The notes under the pieces: generated by a model
Told to the model about the DNA's origin: nothing
Databases searched by the model: none
The model's input: only the letters and a program-made list of their open reading frames with translations
Source: Balneolaceae bacterium UBA7797
Lineage (GTDB): Bacteria > Bacteroidota > Rhodothermia > Balneolales > Balneolaceae
NCBI GenBank assembly: GCA_002480645.1
Contig: DLCN01000030.1
Coordinates: 34,111 to 98,110 of the forward strand
Direction of reading: 5' to 3'
Length of the DNA: 64,000 nucleotides
Position numbers and translations under genes: made by a program
Shown here: in pieces, positions 46,101-54,043 of the stretch
Numbering within the stretch: position 1 is the first letter of the stretch
How the letters are laid out: the number at the start of each line of letters is the position of its first letter

Positions 46101-46283
46101 ATTTTCCATCTCTTCCGGGCCAACATTGTCGTAATTGGTGGCCACGGTAAGTTGTGGATATTCAATAGGAGGAAGAAGATCCACCGGGAGATATCGGAAT
46201 CCCATCACCCCGAGGGTAATGATGATCAAAAAGACCATCGTGGTAGCAACAGGACGACGTACTGAGGTATCTGTTAATGCCAT
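43167..46283 (-). CDS. RND multidrug efflux permease (AcrB/HAE1-like)
   Basis: A 1038-residue inner-membrane pump of the resistance-nodulation-division superfamily. It begins LTDTSVRRPVATTMVFLIIITLGV and has two halves, each with one helix then five helices around a large periplasmic porter domain. The first half has the proton-relay helix GVGLIVDNAIVVLENI; the second has GIVVNNAIVLVDYINL. In AcrB the relay reads Asp-Asp; here it is Asp-Asn, common in homologues but noteworthy. MSASER and FGSGGGAEAIQVQLRG fit the porter domain. It is cotranscribed with the adaptor gene, 11 bases before it. No outer-membrane TolC partner is in the window. Confidence 0.95.
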   Translation of the reverse strand: MALTDTSVRRPVATTMVFLIIITLGVMGFRYLPVDLLPPIEYPQLTVATNYDNVGPEEMENIITERIENALAGVPSVERMRSNSDEGGSRVTLEFAQGVNIDAAANDVRAALDRVRGSLPEEADAPRIWKFDPNNFPIVIVGANSDMNLADLTLLLEREITRRFEQINGVGSIDIWGGINRVVKVDIKRDRLIASGLSTQQVQQAIARENTNLPGGNVNSGTQSLYVRTLGEYENVDEIASTVITMVDNKPIRVKDVAEVSFDYQDLNRLVTIDKKPMVRFGIRKQTGANTVAVAEDIRKEVERINAERNDLNLFVTVDQSQFIEDSINNVQNSAVWGALLAVLVLYVFFRNGSSTFIIAVAIPISIIATFGLLYFSGLTLNQMSFGGLALGVGLIVDNAIVVLENIIRMREEEGEDLETSSLIGTKQVAGAIIASTLTTTVIFLPVVFMQTVSGLLFQQLALVVVFALMCSLLVALTLVPMLSSKFLSVKKGAGNQKKGAFQRFFMRLEDRYSRFLETVINRKSVVFGVTFLLIAASAALIPTIPVELAPQTDADEIDIDLEMADGTNIAVQNLYLKELQEIVLSVLPMEDVKNVTTDVRDGRAEVEIAMVSASERKSKTSEVADEIRKKVEGKIPGADIRVSAQSGLWILRRIFGSGGGAEAIQVQLRGYDIARSYEIAQDIKLEMEKVPGVTGARVDRSEGRPEQRILFDREKIADLGLSVNEVASVIQTNIGGSQAGVFRDGGDEYPIMVRLRPEDRLSTQDLDNISIRTPDGRVLPVSSVVRKEMGRGPTGINRIDGQRVTNITANLEPGVALGDAVERIRTQLLEKPLPEGYSIVFGGEYEEQQKAAADFQLSILMALVLIYMVMAGQFERFFDPLVVMFSVPLAIIGVVPALLLTGTTLNIQSLMGVIMLIGIVVNNAIVLVDYINLMRREKGMSVTDAVIQSGKLRLRPILMTTLTTVLGLLPLSFGVGAGAEIQASLARVVIGGLTASTLVTLVFIPVVYITSDALLERARNWNWNPFRSSKNVELANS

Positions 46284-46294
46284 GGTGACTTTTT

Positions 46295-47617
46295 TTAGAG
46301 GGTTGCGGCTTGTTGGGGAGAGCTTTTCTGCTCCTGAAGTACTTCTTTCAGGAGGTCTTCACGCTGCATGAGTTGTAACCCGAGTACTTTATCCCAGGTA
46401 ACGGTGCGTACACGGGCTTGTTCACGACCTTCGACCAATAAGTCTTGTCCAAGTGTTATAACCCAATCTCCGCTTTCGAGTCCGCCCACACCAACTTCCA
46501 TGCGACCACGTGCAATCACGTTTATTGGAATAAATTTAACCGGTGTTGGTTCGGTTAAAGCTTGTGGACTATCACTATTATCATCAGCTACAGGTTGTAT
46601 CTCAGTTCCGATAGATGACGCAATAAACACACCGTCTTCTCCGGAGGTCGGATCGGTGAAGATCGCACTCACGGGGATCAAGGTGGCTTGTTCACTTTCA
46701 CCGAAATGGATGTCAACAGGGACAAACATTCCCGGTTTCAGCCATCCATTTTCATTGTTAACGTCAATTTCAGCTTCCGTTGATCGGGTCACTTCATTCA
46801 GGAACGGTGAGATCCTGGATAGCTTGGCACTGATCTCACGATCATTACCTTCGTAATCGGCCACATGAATGGTTGCAGATTGACCGATTGAGATCTTATT
46901 CAACATTTCTTCGGTAAGAACAATCTCGACCCGGAGTTTGGAAAGATCACCGATAAGAAACAGTTGAGTTCCAGTATTCACCTGCATGCCAACCTGCGCA
47001 TTTCGCTGACCTATAGTTCCAGAAATTGGAGCGGTGATGATCGTCCGGTTTAAATTTTCTTTTCGTTCATTCACCAATGCCTGAGATTGTTCAACCTGTG
47101 CTTCTGCCAGCTCGAAATTTGCTTCAGCTGAGGTCAATTCGGCTTCGATCTGCTCCAGTTCCGCATCACTGCTTAATTCTTGTTCTGCCAGTTTTTTCAA
47201 GCGATTGTAGCGCGCATTCAATTCTTTTAATGCTGCTTCGGCCTGTCGTAAACGAGCTTTATTTATCTTTAATCCGGCTTCTGCCTGTGCCAATTGCTGT
47301 TTCAATTGCTCATCCTGCAATTTAACCAGTCGGTCACCCTTGTTTACAAAATCGCCATTTTCCACGAATACTTCTTCAATTCTGGCATTGATCTGTGGAA
47401 AGAGAGGAACCTGGTTTTCTGATCTTACATTTCCGCTGAACCGCTCTACCAGTGGCAGGGATCCATACCGTGCCTGAACGGCTTCAACAGCTGGGATAAC
47501 GGCGTTCTGGTTCATAGGCCCGCCCTGCTGTTGCTCGCTCTCTGAGGAACAGGAGATTAAAAAGACAAAAAGAAACAAACCCGACATCCGGGATATAATT
47601 CGACTGGAAACTGACAT
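46295..47617 (-). CDS. RND efflux periplasmic adaptor lipoprotein
   Basis: A 440-residue membrane-fusion protein that links the RND permease to an outer-membrane channel. The N-terminus is a lipoprotein signal (FVFLISC, Cys23). Next come a barrel-sandwich domain (ARIEEVFVENGDFVNKGDRLVKLQDEQL), a long helical hairpin with heptad patterns (about residues 105-190; QLAQAEAGLKINKARLRQAEAALKELNARYNRL), then ISGTIGQRNAQVGMQV and the beta-barrel domains. The gene is the first of a two-gene minus-strand operon with the permease at 43167-46283. A promoter must lie in the 145 bases before it, but none is clear. Start ATG at 47617 is well supported by the lipobox. Confidence 0.92.
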   Translation of the reverse strand: MSVSSRIISRMSGLFLFVFLISCSSESEQQQGGPMNQNAVIPAVEAVQARYGSLPLVERFSGNVRSENQVPLFPQINARIEEVFVENGDFVNKGDRLVKLQDEQLKQQLAQAEAGLKINKARLRQAEAALKELNARYNRLKKLAEQELSSDAELEQIEAELTSAEANFELAEAQVEQSQALVNERKENLNRTIITAPISGTIGQRNAQVGMQVNTGTQLFLIGDLSKLRVEIVLTEEMLNKISIGQSATIHVADYEGNDREISAKLSRISPFLNEVTRSTEAEIDVNNENGWLKPGMFVPVDIHFGESEQATLIPVSAIFTDPTSGEDGVFIASSIGTEIQPVADDNSDSPQALTEPTPVKFIPINVIARGRMEVGVGGLESGDWVITLGQDLLVEGREQARVRTVTWDKVLGLQLMQREDLLKEVLQEQKSSPQQAATL

Positions 47618-47762
47618 AGTTAAAGAATTGGTTAGTTACGTAAGAGCAAACGTGATTTTTTATCAAAGCTCTCCGTATCTCTTGTTAAATACTTTAAAAA
47701 GTCGTGTTAAGTTGTATTCGGTAAATCCGGTAAGTAGAACCGTTTTGGACTAACGGAGGACC

Positions 47763-49481
47763 TCACTCCCACACAAAACTAGGATTTCGGCCCTGAGCTT
47801 CCCGTTCTTCATCCAGTTTTTGCTGAAACATCCGTTCCACATCCTTTAGAGTGTCAGCGTCTTTGGTGGCGAGGTCCCAGCGTATGGCTTTGAAACGCGG
47901 CAGGCGAAGCGTGTACCCGGCTTTAGTTCGTTTGTTGATCTGTATATCTTCGAATTCCAGTTCCACCATAATTTCCGGCTTCAGGAGAAGAGTTGGGCCA
48001 AAGCGTTCCAGGGTGATCTTTTTGATACGTTTATTGATCTCGTCCAACTCGTCGTTCGAATATCCGCCATAGGCCTTTCCAATGGGAATGAACTCCTCTT
48101 CATACCGCTCATCATCTTTCACAGATATCCCCAGTGTGAAATCAGAATATTTACCACCTCGCTTTCCACTTCCGGCATGGGCATACATGATCACCGTATC
48201 GAGCGAGCCACTGGGCTTTTTTACTTTCAACCAGCTTTTTCGACGTTGGCCATACTCATAAGTGGAATTTTTTAATTTCAGCATTAAACCTTCGTTACCA
48301 TGGGCGAGCGCCCGCTGAAATAATTCTTCTACATCCTCCTGACTACCGATCTCCATTTGGGAGGTGACCGGAAGGTTGTATGTATCTGCGATCTCTTCGA
48401 GTTTTTCTCTTCGTTTAAGCAGGGAGTCTTCGAATAATGGTTTCCCATCTAGATAAAGCAGATCATAGGCGATAAAAAGCACCGGATATTGCGAGAGCAA
48501 TTTCTTCGATGGTTTTTTTACTCCCATTCGCTTTTGCAACAACTGAAACGGGAGGATGGTGTTCTCTTTAAATACACAGATCTCCCCATCGAATACTACT
48601 TCCGGTAAATTTCGCTCTTTAAAAAAATCCAGAATTTCAGGGAATGAAGTGGTGATCTGATTCAGATCGCGGGAATACAATTCGATTTTTTGTCCCTCAA
48701 TGTGAGCCTGACAACGCATTCCGTCAAATTTCTCTTCAGCAATGTACTGTTCCAGATTTTCCACTGCTCTGCTTTCGATCGGACTAGCCAGCATGAAAGA
48801 GAGCGGATGAAATAATTCAAAGGTGGCCTTATGGAGGTTACCGTTCTTCGCAAGTACAGCGGTATCACCCAGACTACCGGTAATCATATGTGCATACCGA
48901 ACAGATTCGAGATCTTTTTTAAACGCTTTGGAGATGGCATTTACCACACTTTTAGTTTCGAATCCGATGCGCAGACTTCCTCCGCCCATGATCCGGATGA
49001 AAAACTTGGTTTCCAGCGGCGTCATTTTAGACCAAGCATTCTGCAGGATCTGTTGTTTTGCATCCCGACCCGAGGTGATGTAGAGTTCTTCATATATATC
49101 TGCAATTTGTTGAAGAGTAAGATTTCCTGCAGACCATTTCGCTTTCGCTTCCGGTAGATTTTCGAATAATTTCTGAATAGTTTCTGATGCTGAACCGATA
49201 GCAGTTCGGCTGGGTTTAAACACCATGTCATAATCAATTTCGCAGAATTCAGCAGCCTGAAGTGCAATGGTACGATGTCCGACCGATGCCCTTTTTCCGG
49301 AAACATCCGAAAATGCGCCTTCCCCCAAAAACTGAGCAGCCAGCCTCAGATCCTGTTCATCATCCAAATTTCTGAAATACTCTGCCGCCAGTTTGATCTT
49401 CGCATTTGTGCCCCGGGTTTCGAGTACAGACTGTGCGAGTTGAGCAAGTGAGTGGAAGGATTGTGACATCAAATTTTCCAT
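47763..49481 (-). CDS. ATP-dependent DNA ligase (LigD-independent, archaeal-like type)
   Basis: A 572-residue ligase that seals nicks with ATP through a lysine-AMP intermediate. The N-terminal DNA-binding domain (1-230) is followed by the nucleotidyltransferase domain with motif I AEEKFDGMRCQAH (Lys251), motif III VFDGEICVF, motif IV EGLMLK and motif V WLKVKK. An OB-fold C-terminus ends in TKAGYTLRLPRFKAIRWD. This is an extra ligase beside the usual NAD+-dependent LigA. It follows the MBL exonuclease gene by 88 bases on the same strand; together they fit the ligase-associated repair pair seen in other bacteria. Another ATG four codons in (49469) is possible. Confidence 0.93.
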   Translation of the reverse strand: MENLMSQSFHSLAQLAQSVLETRGTNAKIKLAAEYFRNLDDEQDLRLAAQFLGEGAFSDVSGKRASVGHRTIALQAAEFCEIDYDMVFKPSRTAIGSASETIQKLFENLPEAKAKWSAGNLTLQQIADIYEELYITSGRDAKQQILQNAWSKMTPLETKFFIRIMGGGSLRIGFETKSVVNAISKAFKKDLESVRYAHMITGSLGDTAVLAKNGNLHKATFELFHPLSFMLASPIESRAVENLEQYIAEEKFDGMRCQAHIEGQKIELYSRDLNQITTSFPEILDFFKERNLPEVVFDGEICVFKENTILPFQLLQKRMGVKKPSKKLLSQYPVLFIAYDLLYLDGKPLFEDSLLKRREKLEEIADTYNLPVTSQMEIGSQEDVEELFQRALAHGNEGLMLKLKNSTYEYGQRRKSWLKVKKPSGSLDTVIMYAHAGSGKRGGKYSDFTLGISVKDDERYEEEFIPIGKAYGGYSNDELDEINKRIKKITLERFGPTLLLKPEIMVELEFEDIQINKRTKAGYTLRLPRFKAIRWDLATKDADTLKDVERMFQQKLDEEREAQGRNPSFVWE

Positions 49482-49569
49482 TGAATCAGGAATATATCAG
49501 TTAGGAATTACGAGTAGTTTAGTTGTTGTAAGGACAAGGGTGTGATTTGTAGTAAGACACGTTGTTTAA

Positions 49570-50559
49570 TTAATCCTGATCAGTAGCCTCCAGATCCAGA
49601 AATCCGCTATCAATTCCCTTTTTATTTAGGAAATACTGAACCACATCGGGATTGGGCGTGTGGGTGATCCAGACTTTTTCGGGTTGCAACTGTTCACAGA
49701 CATCCAGCAGTTCAAAAAAATCAAGGTGATCAGAAAGTGGGATCAATGCATCAACTGTCATTTGTGCCATTCGGGCTTCACTTGAAGCCCAACCACTACA
49801 GTATGCGGTTCGCACTTTTTTAACATTGCTTGCGAAACCTGTTTCGGGAGCAGAACTGGGCGCGATAAGGATTTTACCTTCACAGGTGGCCCGGTCGTAG
49901 GCTTCATAATTTCCCAGATCAAATCCGAAAGTCTCATACACATCACACAGTTTATACCCGGCACCATGGATTTGTATCGGGTGGTTCATTCCTCTGAGCA
50001 TATGCATAATTTCCTGAGCTTTCCCCAGATTGTATGCCAGAAAAATGGGGGTGTACCCATCAGCGAGGGAGTCCGAAGCAAATTTATGAACTTCCATTTT
50101 AAGTTCTTCATGCGATTTCCATTTATATATTGGCAATGAAAATGTTGCCTCGGTAATAAACTGATCGACTTTTGCATCGGGCAGCTGAAATCCTTCGCTG
50201 GTTGGAGAGGGCGGCGTCCGGTAATCACCCGTGTACAGCACTGAACCCAATTCACTTTCCACAAACGTCATGGCAGAACCGAGAATATGTCCGGCGGGGT
50301 ACAGGGTGATGCGGGCTTGCCCGGTTTCCAAAGGTTCACCAAACGACATTTTGATGATCTCACCACTGAATCCCCGTCGTCTCATTAACTCAGCAGTAGG
50401 GGGAGTTGCATACACGGTAAGTTTCCGGTTTCGGGGCATATGATCGGCATGAGCATGCGAAATAAATATATAGTCAGCATCATTACCGCTGTAATCCAGT
50501 CCGATGCTCAGTTCAGGGAGTAAAATTCCGTGATATCCGGCTTTGGTGATTTTTATCAT
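49570..50559 (-). CDS. Ligase-associated MBL-fold DNA exonuclease
   Basis: A 329-residue metallo-beta-lactamase-fold protein. The metal-binding motif SHAHADHMPRN (His35, His37, Asp39, His40) is present, with LYTGDYRTPP as the second metal-ligand block and the SDHLDFFELLD segment near the C-terminus. The family, annotated in other genomes as ligase-associated DNA exonuclease, is related to SNM1/Artemis-type nucleases. The gene lies just upstream of the ATP-dependent ligase on the same strand. The DEXH helicase that often accompanies the pair is not in the window. Activity on DNA is inferred from the family and pairing. The start at 50559 gives a normal N-terminus. Confidence 0.88.
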   Translation of the reverse strand: MIKITKAGYHGILLPELSIGLDYSGNDADYIFISHAHADHMPRNRKLTVYATPPTAELMRRRGFSGEIIKMSFGEPLETGQARITLYPAGHILGSAMTFVESELGSVLYTGDYRTPPSPTSEGFQLPDAKVDQFITEATFSLPIYKWKSHEELKMEVHKFASDSLADGYTPIFLAYNLGKAQEIMHMLRGMNHPIQIHGAGYKLCDVYETFGFDLGNYEAYDRATCEGKILIAPSSAPETGFASNVKKVRTAYCSGWASSEARMAQMTVDALIPLSDHLDFFELLDVCEQLQPEKVWITHTPNPDVVQYFLNKKGIDSGFLDLEATDQD

Positions 50560-50706
50560 AATGCAATAAACAATATTCAGGAAAGAACATTCAAAGTCTG
50601 ATCTGTTTGTTTAAAATAAGCGGGATCACTGACAACAGTATGTCACCATGAAATATTTATTTCTGCCATCAAAAGGGAAGCTTTTCAAACACTTACTTTG
50701 GGGTTA

Positions 50707-50905
50707 TTGAAGGTTTGTATTGTGGGAGCAACCGGTCAGCTGGTGATTCAGAAGATATTAGTGGGACGGCATGGCGTTAAAGCGATGATGCGATCTTCAG
50801 TTAACACAGATCATGTAGAATCAACGTTGTGGATTTTAATATTCAGTTAATACTTCTTGGAGACCTAAGCAAAGAGTGGAAAGGAAAGTTTCACTACATC
50901 AGAAA
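50707..50905 (+). pseudogene. 5' fragment of an NAD(P)-binding SDR gene
   Basis: In the 352-base gap between the exonuclease and the TPR kinase, a plus-strand frame opens with TTG at 50707 and reads KVCIVGATGQLVIQKILVGR, then HGVKAMMRSS, ending at TAA 50848-50850. GATGxxG-type start, a helix and an ALVR-like strand end are the nucleotide-binding half of an atypical SDR (NmrA-like) enzyme, but Val stands where the third Gly is expected. Another frame continues with IQLILLGDLSKEWKGKF, which fits the next strand-helix of the same fold, implying a frameshift. No active-site half exists, since the kinase gene's 3' end takes its place. TTG and Shine-Dalgarno are unconfirmed. Confidence 0.45.
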
Positions 50906-50911
50906 TAGGGA

Positions 50912-52873
50912 TCAAGGAGCCAACGGCACTGTGAAATGAATTTTAGTGCCTTTACCTACGGTACTTTCAACATGGATCTTTCCTCCATTTTTTTCAACAA
51001 AATCGCGACAGAGAATTAAGCCCAAACCTGTACCTTGTTCGCCTTTTGTACCCTTTGAAGAATAAAATTGATTGTCGAATAAAATGGGAAGTACGTCTTC
51101 AGGTATTCCCATTCCCCGATCGCATACCGAAACCTGCACGAAATCACCCTGTAGTTTAGTGTCAATTTTTATGACACCACCAGAAGAAGAAAATTTTATC
51201 GAGTTAGATACCAGATTTTGTACCACCAGACTTATCATGTTCTTATCTGCATATACCGGTAGCGGTTCATTTGGGTAATCGAAGCTTAGCTCTTTTTCTT
51301 CAATTTTATGTTGAAGAAGGGCATGTTTAGCTTTGAATACTTTGGCAAGATCAAATTCTTCTTTGTCAACTTTAAATCCTTCCATCTGACTTCTTGACCA
51401 ATTCAGAAGGTTGGTAAGCATCATAGATGTGTTGTTGAAATTTTCACTCAATAACGGAAGTAATTCATGCAGGTCCTCTTCTGAGGCCGCATTTTTTTCT
51501 ATAAGGGTAAGCACTCCCTGAAGAGAACTTAGCGGTCCTCGAAGATCATGGGAGATGATCGAAAACAAGCGGTTCTTGATCTTATTTGCTTCATCAAGTT
51601 TTTCTGCTTTATCCTCGATGATCTTATTTCTGGCTTCGAGTTGCTGATTAGCCTTCTTCCTGTCACTTCCATTCTTCAGCATCATCAGAATAATGACTAT
51701 CGCTAAGATTCCAATGATGATCGCTGCCCGGCTAATGATACGTTGCCGGGCTAACTTGGCATCCGACTCAATTTGCTGTTGCTGCTGGGCAAGGATCAGA
51801 TTCTGTTCTCTCTCGCTGTATTCATATTCAGCGATCATTTTACCGATCTTTTCGTTTGCAATGGAGTACGATAAGCTGTCGGAATAAAGATGAAAGATCT
51901 TGTAATATTCTAAAGCCTTAGAGTCATCATTTCTAAGTTCAGCCAGATGTAATTGTAATTCATAAGCCAACACTTTTTCCTTGAGACCTTCAAATTTATC
52001 AGCAAATCTAAGTGCTTTTTTTGCGAGGGATTCTGCCTGTGTAATTTGATTTTTGGTGATAAGAATATTACATAAACCGACTAAAGGTTTGATCTGAGCG
52101 AGCTCGTTATTTTGATCGGTATAAAAGTTGAGTGCTTTTTTGTACGCTTTTTCGGCAGCATCATAATCCCCTTCCGAATAGCGGATATTACCGATCAGGT
52201 AAAAAATACCTGCCAGTCTGCTGTCTTCATTATCAAAATTGTCCAAAACTCTGTCTATCTGAATGGAGGCATTTTGATAATCACCCAATTCATAATAAAT
52301 AGAAGCGAGATTCACAGGAATAGCCGCCTTTAATCTGGGGCTATCGATTTGTAACGTGTCAAGGCGTTCAAAGATATTAAGAGCCCCTTCAAAGTCGCCA
52401 AGCTGTATGTAGGTAATACCGATGTTATTCAGTATTGAATTTAGGTCATCAATAGAATTGGAATTTGAGTAGATCTTACGGGCTTCAAAAAATTGAATAA
52501 GACTCTCGAGATAATTTCCCTGAGTACCATAAACAGCTCCTAAAGTTTTATAGAGTCCTGCTTTTTCAAGTTGATACGCTTCGTGGCCGTCAAGAATAGT
52601 AATGCCATCACTTAACTCGGTAATGGCATGTACATAGTCTCCTTTATAAAAATAGGCCTGACCAAGGTAATTCTTTGCGGTGGCTAACTGAGTAAGGGAG
52701 TCTTTGGGTATTACGGATATTAATTCTTTAAGAAGAGTTTGTGCACTATCAGGGCTGTAATAAATTAAGCTTCTTGTTTCTTTGAGCTGACTGCTTATTG
52801 ATGCAGAATTTTGCCCCGATACATTCAGAGAAGCAATGAAAATGAAGATGAATAACAGTACTAGCCGACGCAT
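50912..52873 (-). CDS. TPR-containing sensor histidine kinase
   Basis: A 653-residue membrane kinase. A signal peptide (1-20) leads to roughly seven or eight TPR repeats (about 35-340; AKNYLGQAYFYKGDYVHAITEL, GNIRYSEGDYDAAEKAYKKAL), which would lie in the periplasm. A short coiled coil, then a single membrane helix (about 383-399), precedes a HisKA domain with the phospho-acceptor SIISHDLRGPLSSLQGV (His442) and a HATPase_c domain (VQNLVSNSIKFSSSGG, DRGMGIPEDVLP, GTGLGLILCRDFVEKNGG). No receiver domain or regulator gene lies next to it, so its partner is unknown. Possibly it joins the many TPR signalling proteins of the phylum. The gene is single. Confidence 0.92.
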   Translation of the reverse strand: MRRLVLLFIFIFIASLNVSGQNSASISSQLKETRSLIYYSPDSAQTLLKELISVIPKDSLTQLATAKNYLGQAYFYKGDYVHAITELSDGITILDGHEAYQLEKAGLYKTLGAVYGTQGNYLESLIQFFEARKIYSNSNSIDDLNSILNNIGITYIQLGDFEGALNIFERLDTLQIDSPRLKAAIPVNLASIYYELGDYQNASIQIDRVLDNFDNEDSRLAGIFYLIGNIRYSEGDYDAAEKAYKKALNFYTDQNNELAQIKPLVGLCNILITKNQITQAESLAKKALRFADKFEGLKEKVLAYELQLHLAELRNDDSKALEYYKIFHLYSDSLSYSIANEKIGKMIAEYEYSEREQNLILAQQQQQIESDAKLARQRIISRAAIIIGILAIVIILMMLKNGSDRKKANQQLEARNKIIEDKAEKLDEANKIKNRLFSIISHDLRGPLSSLQGVLTLIEKNAASEEDLHELLPLLSENFNNTSMMLTNLLNWSRSQMEGFKVDKEEFDLAKVFKAKHALLQHKIEEKELSFDYPNEPLPVYADKNMISLVVQNLVSNSIKFSSSGGVIKIDTKLQGDFVQVSVCDRGMGIPEDVLPILFDNQFYSSKGTKGEQGTGLGLILCRDFVEKNGGKIHVESTVGKGTKIHFTVPLAP

Positions 52874-53078
52874 AAGCAGTAATGACGAAAAAAAATATGT
52901 ATCGAAGATGAAGTATTATTTGGCTGAATACTTAAATCATAAAACAACACAGAATCGATCATCAGCCGAAACCTAAAGCCCGTATGGCATAACTGCGCAT
53001 AGTATAGGTAAGCTGTTCCATTTTTGCTAGGTTAGTATCTCGAATATTTTATAGATCTATGAGTCACTTCAAATATAT

Positions 53079-53095
53079 TGTAATTTGTTATTACA
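53079..53095. promoter_or_regulatory. TGTAAT-N5-ATTACA inverted repeat before the esterase gene
   Basis: A perfect 6-base inverted repeat with a 5-base spacer, about 23 bases before the ATG at 53118, inside a 244-base AT-rich gap that otherwise shows no gene. The position would cover the start site or the -10 region, so it could be an operator of the two esterase genes. Confidence 0.3.
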
Positions 53096-53117
53096 TAAAT
53101 AAATTCATTGTTATGCT

Positions 53118-53993
53118 ATGAAACTTAATTTTATCATTTATTTAATTTTGATCGGGACCCTTTCTGGATGTATTCATAAGTACAACTATCCGGAGAAGGT
53201 CTTTTCAGATTTTCCGAAAGAAACACTTGAGGAAATGAATGATAATGAGGTCTGGGTATTTATTATGGCTGGTCAGTCCAATATGGCAGGCAGGGGAGCA
53301 GTTGAACCACAGGATACCGTAAAACATCCTGATATTTTTTCTATTAACTCTGAGAATGAGATCGTGTATGCTAAAGAGCCATTACATTTTTATGAGCCGG
53401 ATCTAACCGGCCTGGATTGCGGTATGTCGTTCAGTGTAACACTTCTGGATAGGTTACCCCGACCTTATGCTGATAGAATTAAGATCTTGATACTACCAAC
53501 CGCTGTAGGAGGGAGTTCGATTCATCAATGGCTGAATAATGATGAATTCAGAGGGGTTAAATTATTCTCTAATTTTGCAGAAAAAGTAGCCATTGGAAAG
53601 GATTTCGGAACTATAAAAGGTATTCTTTGGCATCAGGGAGAAAGTGATGCGCGTCCACCTTATGTTCTGCGCTATCATGAATATTTAGCAAGCCTGACAA
53701 ATAAATTCCGGGCTGAAGTTGGTGATCCGGAGTTACCGATATTTGTTGGGGAATTGGGTCAGTTTCCATCCGATCATCGGTATAACAGAAGTGTTCTTAA
53801 TGAAAAATTACAGCTCTTTGTGGATGAAACTCCATCCACTTATCTGATCTCATCAAAAGGTTTGACAGATAAAGGTGACGGAACCCATTTCGATAGTAAA
53901 AGTCAGCGAGAGCTGGGACGACGTTTTGCCAACTCTTATCTGAAAAATGTCCTAAACTTATGGGCGTACCGGACTATGCAGAACCAAAACTAA
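53118..53993 (+). CDS. Sialate O-acetylesterase-like (SASA) lipoprotein
   Basis: A 291-residue predicted lipoprotein (lipobox GTLSGC, Cys18). The body is the SGNH-type esterase fold of the SASA/DUF303 family (carbohydrate esterase family 6): the nucleophile block VFIMAGQSNMAGRG (Ser54), the oxyanion region GILWHQGESDAR, and the catalytic His in DGTHFDSKSQRELG near the end. Such enzymes remove acetyl groups from sugars such as xylan or sialic acid; the substrate is not known. The gene is followed after 50 bases by a CE2-type esterase on the same strand, so two deacetylases may work together. Start ATG 53118 is the natural one. Confidence 0.85.
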   Translation: MKLNFIIYLILIGTLSGCIHKYNYPEKVFSDFPKETLEEMNDNEVWVFIMAGQSNMAGRGAVEPQDTVKHPDIFSINSENEIVYAKEPLHFYEPDLTGLDCGMSFSVTLLDRLPRPYADRIKILILPTAVGGSSIHQWLNNDEFRGVKLFSNFAEKVAIGKDFGTIKGILWHQGESDARPPYVLRYHEYLASLTNKFRAEVGDPELPIFVGELGQFPSDHRYNRSVLNEKLQLFVDETPSTYLISSKGLTDKGDGTHFDSKSQRELGRRFANSYLKNVLNLWAYRTMQNQN

Positions 53994-54043
53994 TACGTTA
54001 GTTGTGCTACCAAATAAACAGAAACAACCGTAAGATATCAGCC

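Noticed and set aside
52981..53040. Small repeat in GTATGGCATAACTGCGCATAGTATAGG
   Set aside because: Only short, imperfect symmetry; no support as an element.
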